Notes: generated by a model from the sequence alone, not told the origin. A DNA stretch of 64,000 nt from an uncultured Alphaproteobacteria bacterium (GCA_944393175.1 CALXZH010000031.1:1-64000), one strand, 5' to 3'; shown: positions 1 through 8,176, counted from the stretch's first letter. Program-made: numbers and translations.

Positions 1-619
1 ATTCCCAAAATTGCTGAAAATTTTTGCGTGATGAAGGTGTAAAACCGGTTTCTATAAGCCGCCAACTAAAATATAAATGTAAAAATGTTCCAAATAAAGA
101 TAGCCACATAACAGCGTACATTGAAAATATTGAGGCGACCAAACCACCAAGTAATGATGAAAGAGCTAATCCTAAAATATGACAGGCTTTTATTTTTCCG
201 TAATAGTCTTCAAAATTATCTAAGGCTTTTAATTTTTTTACATTTTCATAAACAACGGCATTATTTGTTCCACTACTTAAACTCTCTGCCAAACCATAAA
301 AAATACTTGAAATAATAAGAAAAACGAACGGATAGCAGAAGAATGCCAAAATATAACTGATTTTTACAAAAGAATAACACAAGGCACTAAAAATCAAACT
401 CAAACGCCGACCATACTTATCTGATATAATACCGGTAGGAATTTCAAAAAAAGAAATGAAGAAATAACGCAACAAAAGAACGACACCGGACAATGCGTAA
501 GAATTAAGCAATTCTCCAAAATATATAATTAAAATGACATTTTCAGGCAACCATCCCCAAAAGAGAAATTGGTAGCGTAAAAATTTTAAGTTTTGCTGTG
601 CTATTTGAGATTGTTCCAT
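1..619 (-). CDS. MFS transporter, N-terminal half, cut by the window edge
   Basis: This reading frame is open from an ATG at 619 to the left edge, giving about 206 residues of a polytopic membrane protein. After a short polar N-terminus it shows successive hydrophobic segments. Between the second and third lies DKYGRR, the loop motif A typical of the major facilitator superfamily (secondary solute transporters with 12 helices). About half of a normal MFS protein is present; the rest lies outside. No clear Shine-Dalgarno sequence precedes the ATG. The substrate cannot be told. A short plus-strand stretch resembling an MFS C-terminus lies just behind the start (679-804), so the locus may have held more than one transporter. 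Confidence 0.75.
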   Translation of the reverse strand, partial: MEQSQIAQQNLKFLRYQFLFWGWLPENVILIIYFGELLNSYALSGVVLLLRYFFISFFEIPTGIISDKYGRRLSLIFSALCYSFVKISYILAFFCYPFVFLIISSIFYGLAESLSSGTNNAVVYENVKKLKALDNFEDYYGKIKACHILGLALSSLLGGLVASIFSMYAVMWLSLFGTFLHLYFSWRLIETGFTPSSRKNFQQFWE

Positions 620-678
620 TGTAATATCATGCTAATTTTATTTGTTATAATAAAATAAACATATTAAAAATGTGATAA

Positions 679-804
679 TTTATTTTTTTAATCGGAATGG
701 TGGCTGATATGACAAGTCCGTTTGATGCAATGTTATGGGCCTATGTTTTGGCTTTATTGAGTAATAGTATCTTTTTCTTCACATTGAAAAATACGAGAGG
801 ATAA
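679..804 (+). pseudogene. possible remnant of an MFS transporter C-terminus
   Basis: An open stretch of about 41 codons ending at a TAA at 802-804. It reads as one short loop (GMVADMTSPFD), one hydrophobic helix and a basic tail (LKNTRG), which looks like the last helix of an MFS-type transporter. A stop codon lies directly upstream in frame (676-678), so only the tail is left. An ATG at 697 could instead start a 35-residue peptide, but no ribosome binding site is visible. The assignment rests on one helix and is weak. Confidence 0.25.
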
Positions 805-808
805 AAAA

Positions 809-1693
809 TTACAACAAAACCATATTAATGCCTATGATAATGGCAGTAAATGAGATGAGCTTTTTGATAACTTCTTGGCTGGTTAAGTTTTCTTTGAAGC
901 GGTTTCCGAAGATTTTATAAAGCATAAACCCTAACAAAAGCGTAAAAATACTCTGTGATGATTCGATTGATTCGACCACCAAAACCGGAAGGTGAGCCAA
1001 AGCTATCGTTAAGGCTAGCGTTCCTCCTTGGTTTAGAAGTTCATTAGATAAAAAGAGTTTGATTCTTTTTTTATACTGTGGAAAGGTGCTTACAATATCT
1101 GTGCTATATTGAGGAAGAAGTAAAAGAGATAAACAGATTGATGTCGCAAAAAGTGAACCCCAGAATAAAACTGTTACAAAGTCAACACTCTGCAGAGAAT
1201 ATTTGGATAATACCGAAGACAGGGATAATAAAAGAGAGACGACCAACATCAAGAAAAATGCGATATTAATTTTTAATTTCTTGATGTCAAAATTAAGCAA
1301 AAAAGTGGAAAGCAAAATAATTCCGAAACCGCAATATTGAGTAAAGTTCAGTTTTTCGTTTACAATAAAATAAGCCAATACCGGAATGGTGATTTTACCT
1401 AAAGAGAATAATGCCACAACAATAGAGGTATCAATATTACGGAGCGCATGATAATAAGGAATTTGATAGCAAACTTCAATCAAAGCGGTGATAAATAATA
1501 TTGCTAAAATCTCTAAAGGGGGAATAATCGGGGTTCCAAAGAAAAATAAAAACGGAATGATAATGATGTTGCTGATTGTGGCGTAAAATACGAGTGAAGG
1601 CACTTTCTTAAAAATATTATTAGAAAAATGCGCATCCACAATACAAGACAAAGCGTGTAAAATCGGCGTTAAAAAGGCTATCAGAACGTACAT
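809..1693 (-). CDS. EamA/DMT-superfamily inner-membrane transporter
   Basis: A 294-residue, almost entirely hydrophobic protein with about ten membrane segments, matching the length and layout (two repeats of five helices) of the drug/metabolite transporter family. The N-terminal repeat contains the family-like stretch YYHALRNIDTSIVVALFSLG followed by an NEKL segment, where EamA proteins usually have a helix break and a Glu-Lys motif. The start is supported by AAGGA about 9 nt upstream of the ATG. Substrates in this family range from amino acids to nucleotide sugars, and the sequence gives no clue which applies. It stands alone, with the divergent gene at 1841 behind it. Confidence 0.75.
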   Translation of the reverse strand: MYVLIAFLTPILHALSCIVDAHFSNNIFKKVPSLVFYATISNIIIIPFLFFFGTPIIPPLEILAILFITALIEVCYQIPYYHALRNIDTSIVVALFSLGKITIPVLAYFIVNEKLNFTQYCGFGIILLSTFLLNFDIKKLKINIAFFLMLVVSLLLSLSSVLSKYSLQSVDFVTVLFWGSLFATSICLSLLLLPQYSTDIVSTFPQYKKRIKLFLSNELLNQGGTLALTIALAHLPVLVVESIESSQSIFTLLLGFMLYKIFGNRFKENLTSQEVIKKLISFTAIIIGINMVLL

Positions 1694-1840
1694 ATCAAAT
1701 CCTTGAGGAAATTCTTATAATGAGAAAATAGTTACTCATAATCGGTTAAAATATGGTTTAACTCTTGAATATGGAAGAGTTGATAAGACTTGAAAAGGGG
1801 GAAAAACTTCGGCATAATATTCTTATGAGGTAGGAAGAAA

Positions 1841-2851
1841 ATGATGTCGGTTTATGATAAGTTTGAAAAATATTTGCCCGAAATGGTCGAGGTGCGCGCA
1901 AGATATAATACTTATCTGGCCAACAATCATTTGGTGAAAAATACGGAAGAAAAATTATCGGACTATTTGGCTTTGGTTGCAGCATCTTACGAAAAACAAA
2001 AGTTTGATTATGTTTTTGTGCAAAAAGATGTGCCAAGTGTTGTTGCCAAACCTTTAAGCAGAGAAGGTTTATCTTTGGCCTTGGTGGTATTGAGCCGGCG
2101 CTTGAGGCAACAGCCGATGATGGATAAAATAAACGGCTTTTCGCAACAAGTGCGTGATGAATTATGGTCAGTTCCGCCAGAAAAAGAGTGTGATAGAGAG
2201 TTTGGAGCTTATTGGTTTTATAAGATGTTTCCTTACAATAAATATAGAGGAATGGGTGGAGCGGAAGAAAAGAATGTTGTTCGCTATGCGCTCAATGTAA
2301 AGCCTGGGATTGGTTTGTTTAAAAAGCTCGATGATATTTGCCTGAAATATGATGTGTTTAACTACAAAGTTGCGGCCGAAGATGATTATAACAACCGAAA
2401 AGATCCGATTATTATTTATGCTCGCGATAGGCAGCAAAAGGAAATGCGGCAAGATTTGTTAGGACTGGCTAAAAGGTATCGCCGTAAAGATGACTATGAA
2501 ATGATAGGGTATCAAAATTTTGGTGATGGGCTGTATGGTGCCGATGAGGTTAAGGCTCAGGATGTGATGGCCTTGCGGATGAAGTTGTTGAAGCCAGATG
2601 AAAGGCTGGTTTTTACGCAACCGCTTGCTGATGAGTGGGAGCAGATGGACAGAGAATATGATTTGAAAGCAAAACTCAGAAAAGAAAAGAGTTTGCGGGG
2701 GTTGTTGTATGGGGCTTTGTGCTCTGTGTCGTATGATAATGCGTTATCAAATGGAGAGTTTCAGGTTTATCAAATGACGGTGAATGCTTACCTGCAAGCG
2801 GAAAACTCTCATCAGCTTGGGATATGCGCAAAGAATGCTTTTGAGCGCTAA
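1841..2851 (+). CDS. hypothetical soluble protein, 336 aa
   Basis: Unrecognised. The protein is charged, without signal peptide or membrane segment, and rich in Arg, Lys, Asp and Tyr. Predicted helices dominate the first 100 residues and the C-terminal third. AGGAAG stands at 1832-1837; it favours the second ATG (1844) by spacing, so the protein may begin one residue later. A strong hairpin follows at 2867-2900, so the gene is probably a single transcription unit. No catalytic motif was seen. Its composition resembles the other unrecognised charged proteins in this window (2914-3924, 43142-44179, 60693-61190), but no alignable similarity was evident by eye. Confidence 0.6.
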   Translation: MMSVYDKFEKYLPEMVEVRARYNTYLANNHLVKNTEEKLSDYLALVAASYEKQKFDYVFVQKDVPSVVAKPLSREGLSLALVVLSRRLRQQPMMDKINGFSQQVRDELWSVPPEKECDREFGAYWFYKMFPYNKYRGMGGAEEKNVVRYALNVKPGIGLFKKLDDICLKYDVFNYKVAAEDDYNNRKDPIIIYARDRQQKEMRQDLLGLAKRYRRKDDYEMIGYQNFGDGLYGADEVKAQDVMALRMKLLKPDERLVFTQPLADEWEQMDREYDLKAKLRKEKSLRGLLYGALCSVSYDNALSNGEFQVYQMTVNAYLQAENSHQLGICAKNAFER

Positions 2852-2866
2852 GTGCTATTGAGATAC

Positions 2867-2900
2867 AAAAAAAGAGTGGGCCTTGTGCACACTCTTTTTT
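2867..2900. terminator. bidirectional intrinsic terminator
   Basis: AAAAAAGAGTG at the left pairs with CACTCTTTTTT at the right around a 10-nt loop. U-runs are produced on both strands, so it can end the plus-strand gene (1841-2851) and the convergent minus-strand gene (2914-3924). Confidence 0.8.
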
Positions 2901-2913
2901 AGGAATTTAGAAG

Positions 2914-3924
2914 TTAAGACCATCCCCAGACGGCATCATAGATAGCGCCATAGGTTATGGTTGTTCTTTTTGCTTTGATTCTGCGTCTCATTTTTGAAAA
3001 TATGAAGTGTTGTTTCAATATTTTCTTTGCCGTAAATCTTTCTCCAAGTGCTTCCAGGTTGTGATAAAGCCAAACTTCCAATGCGTTTTGAGAACGCTTT
3101 GTTTTACCGTAGATTAGCTTATGGTTAATCATTAAGCCTACGGTATATCTTAAAAGGTCGGCATTTATTTGACCTTGTTGTTCTTGGCAAATGGCAATAT
3201 TTGCAAAAGCCTCAAAACAAGTTTGTGCACTGATTCGTTTTTCTTTGTACAGATAATCAACCTGTTTCCATAAATTGTCTGACGCAAATGCCTCATATTC
3301 CTTTTCTGTTATTAAGAAAAGGTAGGGATTAAAGTAGCTGCAAGCTTTTTGTCGCAATTTGTTGGAATCTTTTACTATTACATTCTTATGGTCGGAATGA
3401 TATAGTAGTTCATAGCATTTTTGCGCGCCGTAAAGCATGTCCTCATAGCGCTCATAATGGAACAGAATGTCTGCTTCATCATAATAGGCCAAAGTTTTCC
3501 AATCTTGGTTTTTGACCAAGATGTCAATATGCTTTGCGTTATAGAGCTCGCAATTATGGCTTCCCCTTGCTTTTTTGCAAAGGCAGATTTCATCGAGAAA
3601 TAAGCCTTGCTCTATGAGTAGGTTCTCTTTTCCCAGAGCGACAACCCAGTCGATGTGTCCCGTTTGCGCTAGTAAAATAGCAGCATCTTCTTCAGAGTAC
3701 TGCGTTTGCAGTGCAGCGAAGATTTCTGAGCGAGATGTTGAGGTTGTTATTTTGGCTGCCTTCAGCAATTCACTCAAAGCCTCTTTGGAGGGGAGATACT
3801 TCATCAAGAGCTTTAACGCCTCACCATTGAGGTAGAAATTTTGATTAAAGTTTTTAACAAAATCCTCAGCTGTCTGCTCCAGCAATATCTGCATGGTGGC
3901 AGAATCAAATTTTAATTCTTTCAT
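2914..3924 (-). CDS. hypothetical soluble protein, 336 aa
   Basis: Unrecognised. A mainly helical protein with no signal peptide or membrane helix. It has a Cys-containing segment (LDEICLCKKARGSHNCELY) near residues 110-130, which could bind a metal but is not a known motif. The C-terminus is basic (SKMRRRIKAKR). The ATG at 3924 has no visible Shine-Dalgarno sequence; upstream is an AT-rich stretch and a hairpin of the TTTTGTCT/AGACAAAA type. It is convergent with the preceding gene and shares its terminator. Confidence 0.6.
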   Translation of the reverse strand: MKELKFDSATMQILLEQTAEDFVKNFNQNFYLNGEALKLLMKYLPSKEALSELLKAAKITTSTSRSEIFAALQTQYSEEDAAILLAQTGHIDWVVALGKENLLIEQGLFLDEICLCKKARGSHNCELYNAKHIDILVKNQDWKTLAYYDEADILFHYERYEDMLYGAQKCYELLYHSDHKNVIVKDSNKLRQKACSYFNPYLFLITEKEYEAFASDNLWKQVDYLYKEKRISAQTCFEAFANIAICQEQQGQINADLLRYTVGLMINHKLIYGKTKRSQNALEVWLYHNLEALGERFTAKKILKQHFIFSKMRRRIKAKRTTITYGAIYDAVWGWS

Positions 3925-3988
3925 AATGATAAAATAATTTAATTGGTTATATGGTAGGGATAATAGCCTATTTTGGAGATTATATAAA

Positions 3989-4014
3989 TAGACAAAATTT
4001 GTTTTTTTTGTCTT
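3989..4014 (-). terminator. probable terminator of the frameshifted gene
   Basis: On the minus strand AGACAAAA pairs with TTTTGTCT across about 8 nt, followed by an AT-rich stretch, just after the stop of the 4015-4519 pseudogene. The stem is AT-rich, so its strength is modest. Confidence 0.4.
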
Positions 4015-4519
4015 TTATGCTAAAGGAGTAGAGGAATTTTTGAGTTTACGCGTGGCGTGGAGTTCTTCAACTAAATTCCAAGTTTGGCCGCCGTCGTGTG
4101 TGGCCTCGCAACACCAATAAAAAGAGTGTAACTCTATATCTTTAATTGTCCAGCGGAGGCGGAAGTCTTGCGCTGTGTCATCCCAGATGATTATTTTATC
4201 TTCAGCGCATTGTGTGCGGAGGCGGTTGAAATTGTCATCATCGCCGTCATAGGTGTTCCACTCATTGTTTTTTTGATTATACAATCGTTTGGATGTGCGC
4301 GGACGAACGCAAATTCCGCTTTTTTCGGCTTCTGGGCGCGAAGGGCAGATAAAAACATCGATAAATCCCATGATATTGCGGTAGGCGGCTGAAAAGCCAT
4401 TCTCCTTTGACTTCGTGGGCTATTTTTCCTTGTGCAAAATTATGCCACGTAAAGTCCCATTCCCCAATGAGGAGGCCGAATAAATTGCTACATTGTGTAT
4501 TTTGATTCGTTTCGTTCAT
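4015..4519 (-). pseudogene. frameshifted calycin-like (DUF1579-like) protein gene
   Basis: Two overlapping reading frames together make one recognisable protein. The first (from ATG 4519) gives LFGLLIGEWDFTWHN and VKGEWLFSRLP. The second continues as GFIDVFICPSRPE and ends with FYWCCEATHDGGQTWNLVEE-LHATRK. I know this order (GEWDF, KGEW.F, DVFICPSR, DGG.TW) from an uncharacterised family of about 150-170 residues that resembles DUF1579/calycin barrels. The frame changes by one base near 4370-4385, where CCGCAATATCATGGG is read in both frames. It may be a true pseudogene, a programmed slip or a sequence error. A functional single-frame product is not encoded as written. Confidence 0.7.
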
Positions 4520-4746
4520 AAGAGCTAAGTTAATGGGGATTATTTAATATTTGGTAAAATAAATATTTCAACGAATAATATAATATATATAAAGTGTACT
4601 AATTTTTAGTTATCACAATTATAAATTTAGGTTATTTTGTTTTGGCAATTTATAATATATTGTTAATATGCAATATATAAAAATATAAATTTTTAGTTGT
4701 TATTGCGCGAATATTTTTCTAAAACTGATTTAAGGAAACTAAAGTT

Positions 4747-4950
4747 ATGCATAAAGGTATTGTTAAGTGGTTTAACACTAAAAAAGGTTATGGTTTTATT
4801 CAATCTGATGCGGCTGCAAAAGATATTTTTGTTCACGTTACGGCTTTGCAACAATCCGGTATCAGAAAATTGACAGACGGGCAGGAAGTGTCTTTTGATA
4901 TTTTTGATGATAAAGGACGTCCAGCGGCTAATCATATTTCTATTTTGTAA
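4747..4950 (+). CDS. cold-shock domain protein
   Basis: A 67-residue protein forming a single cold-shock domain (OB fold) that binds single-stranded RNA and DNA. It shows GIVKWFNTKKGYGFI, with the RNP1 motif KGYGFI, and the RNP2 motif DIFVH, in the usual positions (residues about 5-18 and 27-31). The length is typical of the CspA family. AAGGAA lies about 9 nt before the ATG. The 220 nt upstream are extremely AT-rich, and a long untranslated leader is common for csp genes. A strong GC hairpin follows directly, so the gene is monocistronic. Which Csp paralogue it is cannot be said. Confidence 0.95.
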   Translation: MHKGIVKWFNTKKGYGFIQSDAAAKDIFVHVTALQQSGIRKLTDGQEVSFDIFDDKGRPAANHISIL

Positions 4951-4975
4951 ATTTGCCTAATTTGAGGCTAAAAAA

Positions 4976-5006
4976 CTCCGGAGCGTAAAAACTCCGGAGC
5001 TTTTTT
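4976..5006 (+). terminator. intrinsic terminator of the cold-shock gene
   Basis: CTCCGGAG at 4976-4983 pairs with its self-complementary copy at 4992-4999, followed by C and six T. The stem also sits at the 3' end of the convergent gene 5020-5892. Confidence 0.9.
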
Positions 5007-5019
5007 GTTGGAAACTTTG

Positions 5020-5892
5020 TTAATGGTTTCCAACAAGGTAGTAGGCAAGGCGCCTACTTTTGATTTGACCATTGAGGTCAAATCGTTCGGATCTCATTAG
5101 GAGGTCCGAAATCGCCGCAAGACGGCGATCAATTCCACACTGCAACTCGTGGATAGTTTCCCTATCCAGTTTGCTAAAGTGGATTTGTCGTGCCTCCGCT
5201 AAAGCAGCGACATTTTTTTGACGATCACCGTCCTTGTCTTTCAACAAGGAGGCAATCTTCCAAGGCACCCCAGCTTCATCAGCTAAGGATTTTACCTTGT
5301 TATAGTACTCTCTCTTGGCCTCTTTTTCGGCCTTGAGGTCGACCTCGCTGTAGCCCCACATGAAAGTGTCAGGGCCGGTGACGCGGAACCAGGCCTCATA
5401 CGTCTTACCACCTGCGCTCAGGCGATAATAGTAGGTCTTGTATCCCGTGCCAACCCAGTGGCATACTGAGCGGACAAATCGAGCGCTGTCCCAGCGACCG
5501 ATGGCTCCAACGAGGCAACGTGCTTCAGAGGGGCTAAATTGCCGCTCTTTTATCACGTTTTCCATCCATTCCAGATTGCTCTGGAATACGGAAAGCATTT
5601 CGTGCTTTCCTTGGATGAAATTCATTTCTTCTTCTTTTGTTCCCTCAGGGAACAAAAAGTTGAAGAGCAGAGAGGCTTTGTATGAGCCAAAGTCATCCCA
5701 CAGGAAGTGGGGATGTCTTTCTTTTATTTCTTCCGGTTCTGGTTTTTCAACCAGAAGAAATTTGTCTTCCACGGATTGTATCTTCAACCAGAGCTCACTC
5801 TGATCGGAAAATACAACATGATATATCTTTTGCCATACGGCATTAAATATATCAATTGTCTCAACGCTGCTAATAATTTTTTTTGTTTCCAT
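5020..5892 (-). CDS. hypothetical soluble protein, 290 aa
   Basis: Unrecognised. No signal peptide or membrane segment. Residues about 150-185 read YKTYYYRLSAGGKTYEAWFR, a beta-rich stretch, followed by a charged helical region (EVDLKAEKEAKREYYNKVKS) and a C-terminal basic tail. Trp and acidic residues are frequent in the first third. The ATG at 5892 is preceded by ACTAATACCAATTT with no Shine-Dalgarno sequence, unlike most genes here. The base composition (more GC inside the gene, for example around 5100-5600) also differs a little from its neighbours. Transfer from elsewhere is possible but unproven. Confidence 0.55.
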   Translation of the reverse strand: METKKIISSVETIDIFNAVWQKIYHVVFSDQSELWLKIQSVEDKFLLVEKPEPEEIKERHPHFLWDDFGSYKASLLFNFLFPEGTKEEEMNFIQGKHEMLSVFQSNLEWMENVIKERQFSPSEARCLVGAIGRWDSARFVRSVCHWVGTGYKTYYYRLSAGGKTYEAWFRVTGPDTFMWGYSEVDLKAEKEAKREYYNKVKSLADEAGVPWKIASLLKDKDGDRQKNVAALAEARQIHFSKLDRETIHELQCGIDRRLAAISDLLMRSERFDLNGQIKSRRLAYYLVGNH

Positions 5893-6372
5893 AAATTGGT
5901 ATTAGTTTTGCCCAAGGTCAACAGATGTGCCGTATTGTTGAAAAAATAGCAAGTTAACTCCTTCCAAACAGACCAATGTTGTTAAAAACAAAGGGGCGAT
6001 TAAAAAGACAACTTCTATCGAAGTCTCCGGACTCACAGCTTAAAACGTCCTTAATTAATCGGTGACCGAACATCTTGTTTGGTTGAAAGTTATTAAATGT
6101 TATCTCTTCGCAAATACTGAATGCAAACCTGTTTTGCTTGAACGAATTTAACAAAAAAATTATTACAGAACAGCATCATTTGCCCAAGAGAGCGGAAATA
6201 ATACTTTTAAAAATGTTCCATAATAATTTGTTTTCATAACATCAATATATCATAAATTTACGAGTCGTACAATAGTGTTTTGGACAAATGGCTGTTTTGT
6301 CTATTCTTTGAGGCTTGACAAGTGTATGTGGGGCAGAAATAATATGTTAATTTTAATTGAGGAGTGAAAGAA
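5893..6372. other. 480-nt intergenic stretch without a supported gene
   Basis: This stretch separates two divergent genes. A 66-codon frame on the minus strand (5954-6154) has no ribosome binding site and no recognisable protein features, so it is not called. The right end carries a near-consensus promoter (6315-6343). Around 6285-6305 the bases GACAAA and TTTGTC form a loose inverted repeat. Confidence 0.5.
6315..6343 (+). promoter_or_regulatory. sigma-70-type promoter of the lipoprotein gene
   Basis: A perfect -35 box TTGACA at 6315-6320 is followed after 17 nt by AATAAT at 6338-6343. Transcription would start near 6350, giving a leader of about 20 nt before the GGAG ribosome binding site. 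Confidence 0.75.
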
Positions 6373-7044
6373 ATGAAATTTACAGCCGTTTGGGGGATGG
6401 TACTGGTTTTGGTTATGGCTTGCTCTCATATAGATTCACAAAATTCAGAATTGTTGATTGGCGAGTGGGTGCAAGTACTGCCTGCTCATTCAAAAATTGT
6501 TCAAGGTTTTCAATTAATGAAAAATGGAAAAGCGGTTTCTATTAATATGGCAACTTTGCAATATGAGACTTGGAAATTACAGGATAATAAATTGGTTCTT
6601 CAGGGAAAGAGTATCGGCAATCACCAAGTTATTGATTTTACAGATGCGTGGAAAATTGTTGAATTGTCCTCCTCCTCTTTGATACTTGAGAGGGCGGATA
6701 AATATCAGCTACAGTATGTTAAACAGAATGAATCAGAAGTGAAAAATGTTGAGGGAATTGTGAGAATAGGGCATGAAGTGCGCTCTTTTCAAGATAATAG
6801 AGATTGTAAAGAATATTGGTTGGTCGATAAGTCTGGAAAATTGGTGAGGAAATATAAAAATATTATTGGAACAGAGGATGTTCATTATCAACCTGTGTTT
6901 GCTCGTTTGAAAGTAAAAAATATAGGCAAAATGAGTGAGGGGTTTGGTGCTGAATATGACGGCGCTTATGAAGTGATAGAAATTGAGGATTTGTCAAAGG
7001 ATTCATTTAACAGCCAAAGTTCTTGTTTTGATAAATTAAGGTAA
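6373..7044 (+). CDS. lipoprotein with lipocalin-like and NlpE-like OB domains
   Basis: A secreted lipoprotein of 223 residues. The ATG at 6373 is preferred over an in-frame GTG at 6364 because GGAG (6361-6364) lies 8 nt before it. The N-terminus is a lipoprotein signal ending VMAC, so Cys would be acylated and the protein anchored in the outer or inner membrane. Residues about 25-115 match a lipocalin-like family (LIGEWVQ, NMATLQYETW, LVLQGKSIGN, VIDFTDAWKI). The C-terminal half (HEVRSFQDNRDCKEYWLVD, DGAYEVIEIEDL) resembles the OB-fold domain found at the C-terminus of NlpE. NlpE acts in envelope stress sensing in enterobacteria; whether this protein does so is unknown. Its stop overlaps the end of the convergent gene by 9 nt. 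Confidence 0.75.
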   Translation: MKFTAVWGMVLVLVMACSHIDSQNSELLIGEWVQVLPAHSKIVQGFQLMKNGKAVSINMATLQYETWKLQDNKLVLQGKSIGNHQVIDFTDAWKIVELSSSSLILERADKYQLQYVKQNESEVKNVEGIVRIGHEVRSFQDNRDCKEYWLVDKSGKLVRKYKNIIGTEDVHYQPVFARLKVKNIGKMSEGFGAEYDGAYEVIEIEDLSKDSFNSQSSCFDKLR

Positions 7045-7587
7045 AATGATTTCTAACTTGGGGTTATCTATATCTTGTTTGATGATGAGGTTGTAGTTAT
7101 TCTCTAATTTTAAGACGACTGCTACGAGATATAAGTTATCTTCAGATAATAGCGGATAAATATTTTTAATCTTATTCCCTAATATATCTTTATATAAATA
7201 TGATATATCCATATACGTGTTTTTTAATTCCGATATGTTTTTTATCGATAAATTTTGAATTTCAATACAAGGAGAAATATCTTTGCTGTTTAGTCCTATT
7301 TCGTAGAAATAATAAGCTGCAAAATCGATAGATAAAAAATTTTCGCCAATTTTGAAAATAAAAGCCTGTTCCCAATTATATAGATCTCTGTTTTGAGGCT
7401 GCAAAAAATCATTTTCATTAAAGTCTGATACACTTAAATCAAACTTTGAGTTGAAAATAGCGGTTAGCTTTTGCTCAACCAATAAAGGTTTTATGCTCTT
7501 TATTATAAACTCAGCACCAGTAGCCGGAAATTTACTTTTAGGCTTTTGCCCTTGAACATAAGCCGTTTGGATTGAAATCTTTTGCAT
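7036..7587 (-). CDS. hypothetical protein, 183 aa
   Basis: Unrecognised. The ATG at 7587 is chosen because GAAAGGG (7593-7599) stands 5 nt before it. An earlier in-frame ATG at 7686 lies inside a large hairpin and has no ribosome binding site. The protein begins MQKISIQTAYVQGQKPKSKF, then alternates short hydrophobic beta-like stretches with polar ones; there is no signal peptide. Notably, a hairpin with a U-run (7602-7698) ends directly before the ribosome binding site, so expression may be controlled by attenuation. The 3' end overlaps the lipoprotein gene on the other strand. Confidence 0.55.
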   Translation of the reverse strand: MQKISIQTAYVQGQKPKSKFPATGAEFIIKSIKPLLVEQKLTAIFNSKFDLSVSDFNENDFLQPQNRDLYNWEQAFIFKIGENFLSIDFAAYYFYEIGLNSKDISPCIEIQNLSIKNISELKNTYMDISYLYKDILGNKIKNIYPLLSEDNLYLVAVVLKLENNYNLIIKQDIDNPKLEIILP

Positions 7588-7601
7588 AAAAACCCTTTCA
7601 A

Positions 7602-7698
7602 AAAATAAAGTGGCTTTGGATGGACGGTGTTTCTCATCATCGGCACATGAATACGTCATGCTTCGCAGCTCACCGATTTTCTGCATTTCAAAGCCACT
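7602..7698 (-). promoter_or_regulatory. long-stem hairpin with U-run in front of a ribosome binding site
   Basis: On the minus strand AGTGGCTTTG (7698-7689) pairs perfectly with CAAAGCCACT (7618-7609), enclosing 70 nt, and is followed by TTATTTTTT. The Shine-Dalgarno sequence GAAAGGG and the ATG of the 183-aa gene come immediately after. Inside the loop, ATCGG can pair with CCGAT, or alternatively CGGTG with CACCG; the two options exclude each other. This is what a transcription attenuator could look like, but no known riboswitch motif was recognised. The plus strand also has a U-run after the stem, so it could equally be a bidirectional terminator. Confidence 0.45.
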
Positions 7699-7702
7699 CT
7701 TT

Positions 7703-7794
7703 TTATATAAGATTTGCCCTTATATAAAAACATATCAGGTTGACAAATAACCTTAATGATATGTTATTTATGAATGACACAACTATTCATAAAT
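7703..7794. repeat. three consecutive perfect inverted repeats
   Basis: Three hairpins stand side by side. TTATATAAG (7703-7711) pairs with CTTATATAA (7719-7727). AACATATCA (7729-7737) pairs with TGATATGTT (7757-7765), with an inner GGTT/AACC pair. ATTTATGAAT (7766-7775) pairs with ATTCATAAAT (7785-7794). They lie in the leader or promoter region of the minus-strand gene 7036-7587. They could be operators, RNA hairpins or both. Confidence 0.6.
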
Positions 7795-7837
7795 GTCAAT
7801 AAGTGAAACTGTGGGATTATCGTGGGTTTGTATGAGG

Positions 7838-7885
7838 GCAAAAACAAAAAACCGCCCTTACGGACGGCTTTTTCTTTTTGGTTGC
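7838..7885 (-). repeat. distal copy of the initiator-tRNA tail and terminator repeat
   Basis: These 48 bases are identical to 8034-8081. The copy includes an intrinsic terminator (CCGCCC TTAC GGACGG, with T-runs on both sides). On the minus strand it is preceded by CAAATCCTATCCAAAGCAACCA, a damaged version of the last 20-odd bases of the initiator tRNA. The unit thus carries tRNA 3' end plus terminator, about 196 nt beyond the intact one. Confidence 0.85.
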
Positions 7886-8033
7886 TTTGGATAGGATTTG
7901 TCTGCGACATTGCGTTCGCAATGCTTATTCCTTCGCGTTCATTCGCGGAGCTTGGCTCCGCTCACCGGCGTTCTTCGCCCGCCTTTCACTTGGCGTGAAC
8001 CTACTTTTCGTAGTTTCAAATCAGCCGCGCCAT
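7886..8033. other. palindrome-rich spacer between the two tRNA-tail copies
   Basis: No gene is supported here. The stretch is richer in GC than its surroundings and full of short palindromes, for example ATTGCGTTCGCAAT and CGGAGCTTGGCTCCG. Reading frames across it run into the antisense of the tRNA and are spurious. Confidence 0.6.
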
Positions 8034-8074
8034 GCAAAAACAAAAAACCGCCCTTACGGACGGCTTTTTCTTTT

Positions 8075-8081
<7 letters not shown>
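8034..8081 (-). repeat. proximal copy of the initiator-tRNA tail and terminator repeat
   Basis: Directly follows and overlaps the 3' end of the initiator tRNA on the minus strand; identical to 7838-7885. It contains the tRNA's own terminator hairpin (about 8046-8065) with a U-run. Confidence 0.85.
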
Positions 8082-8151
<70 letters not shown>

Positions 8152-8176
8152 ATAAAATATCGCAAAACTGTGCGTA

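Noticed and set aside
5954-6154. 66-codon minus-strand frame
   Set aside because: No ribosome binding site and no protein-like features; probably chance.
7602-7698. Hammerhead-ribozyme-like string CGATGA...GAAAC in the hairpin loop
   Set aside because: The core needs CUGAUGA and a stem II before GAAA; here the second base is C and no stem II fits.
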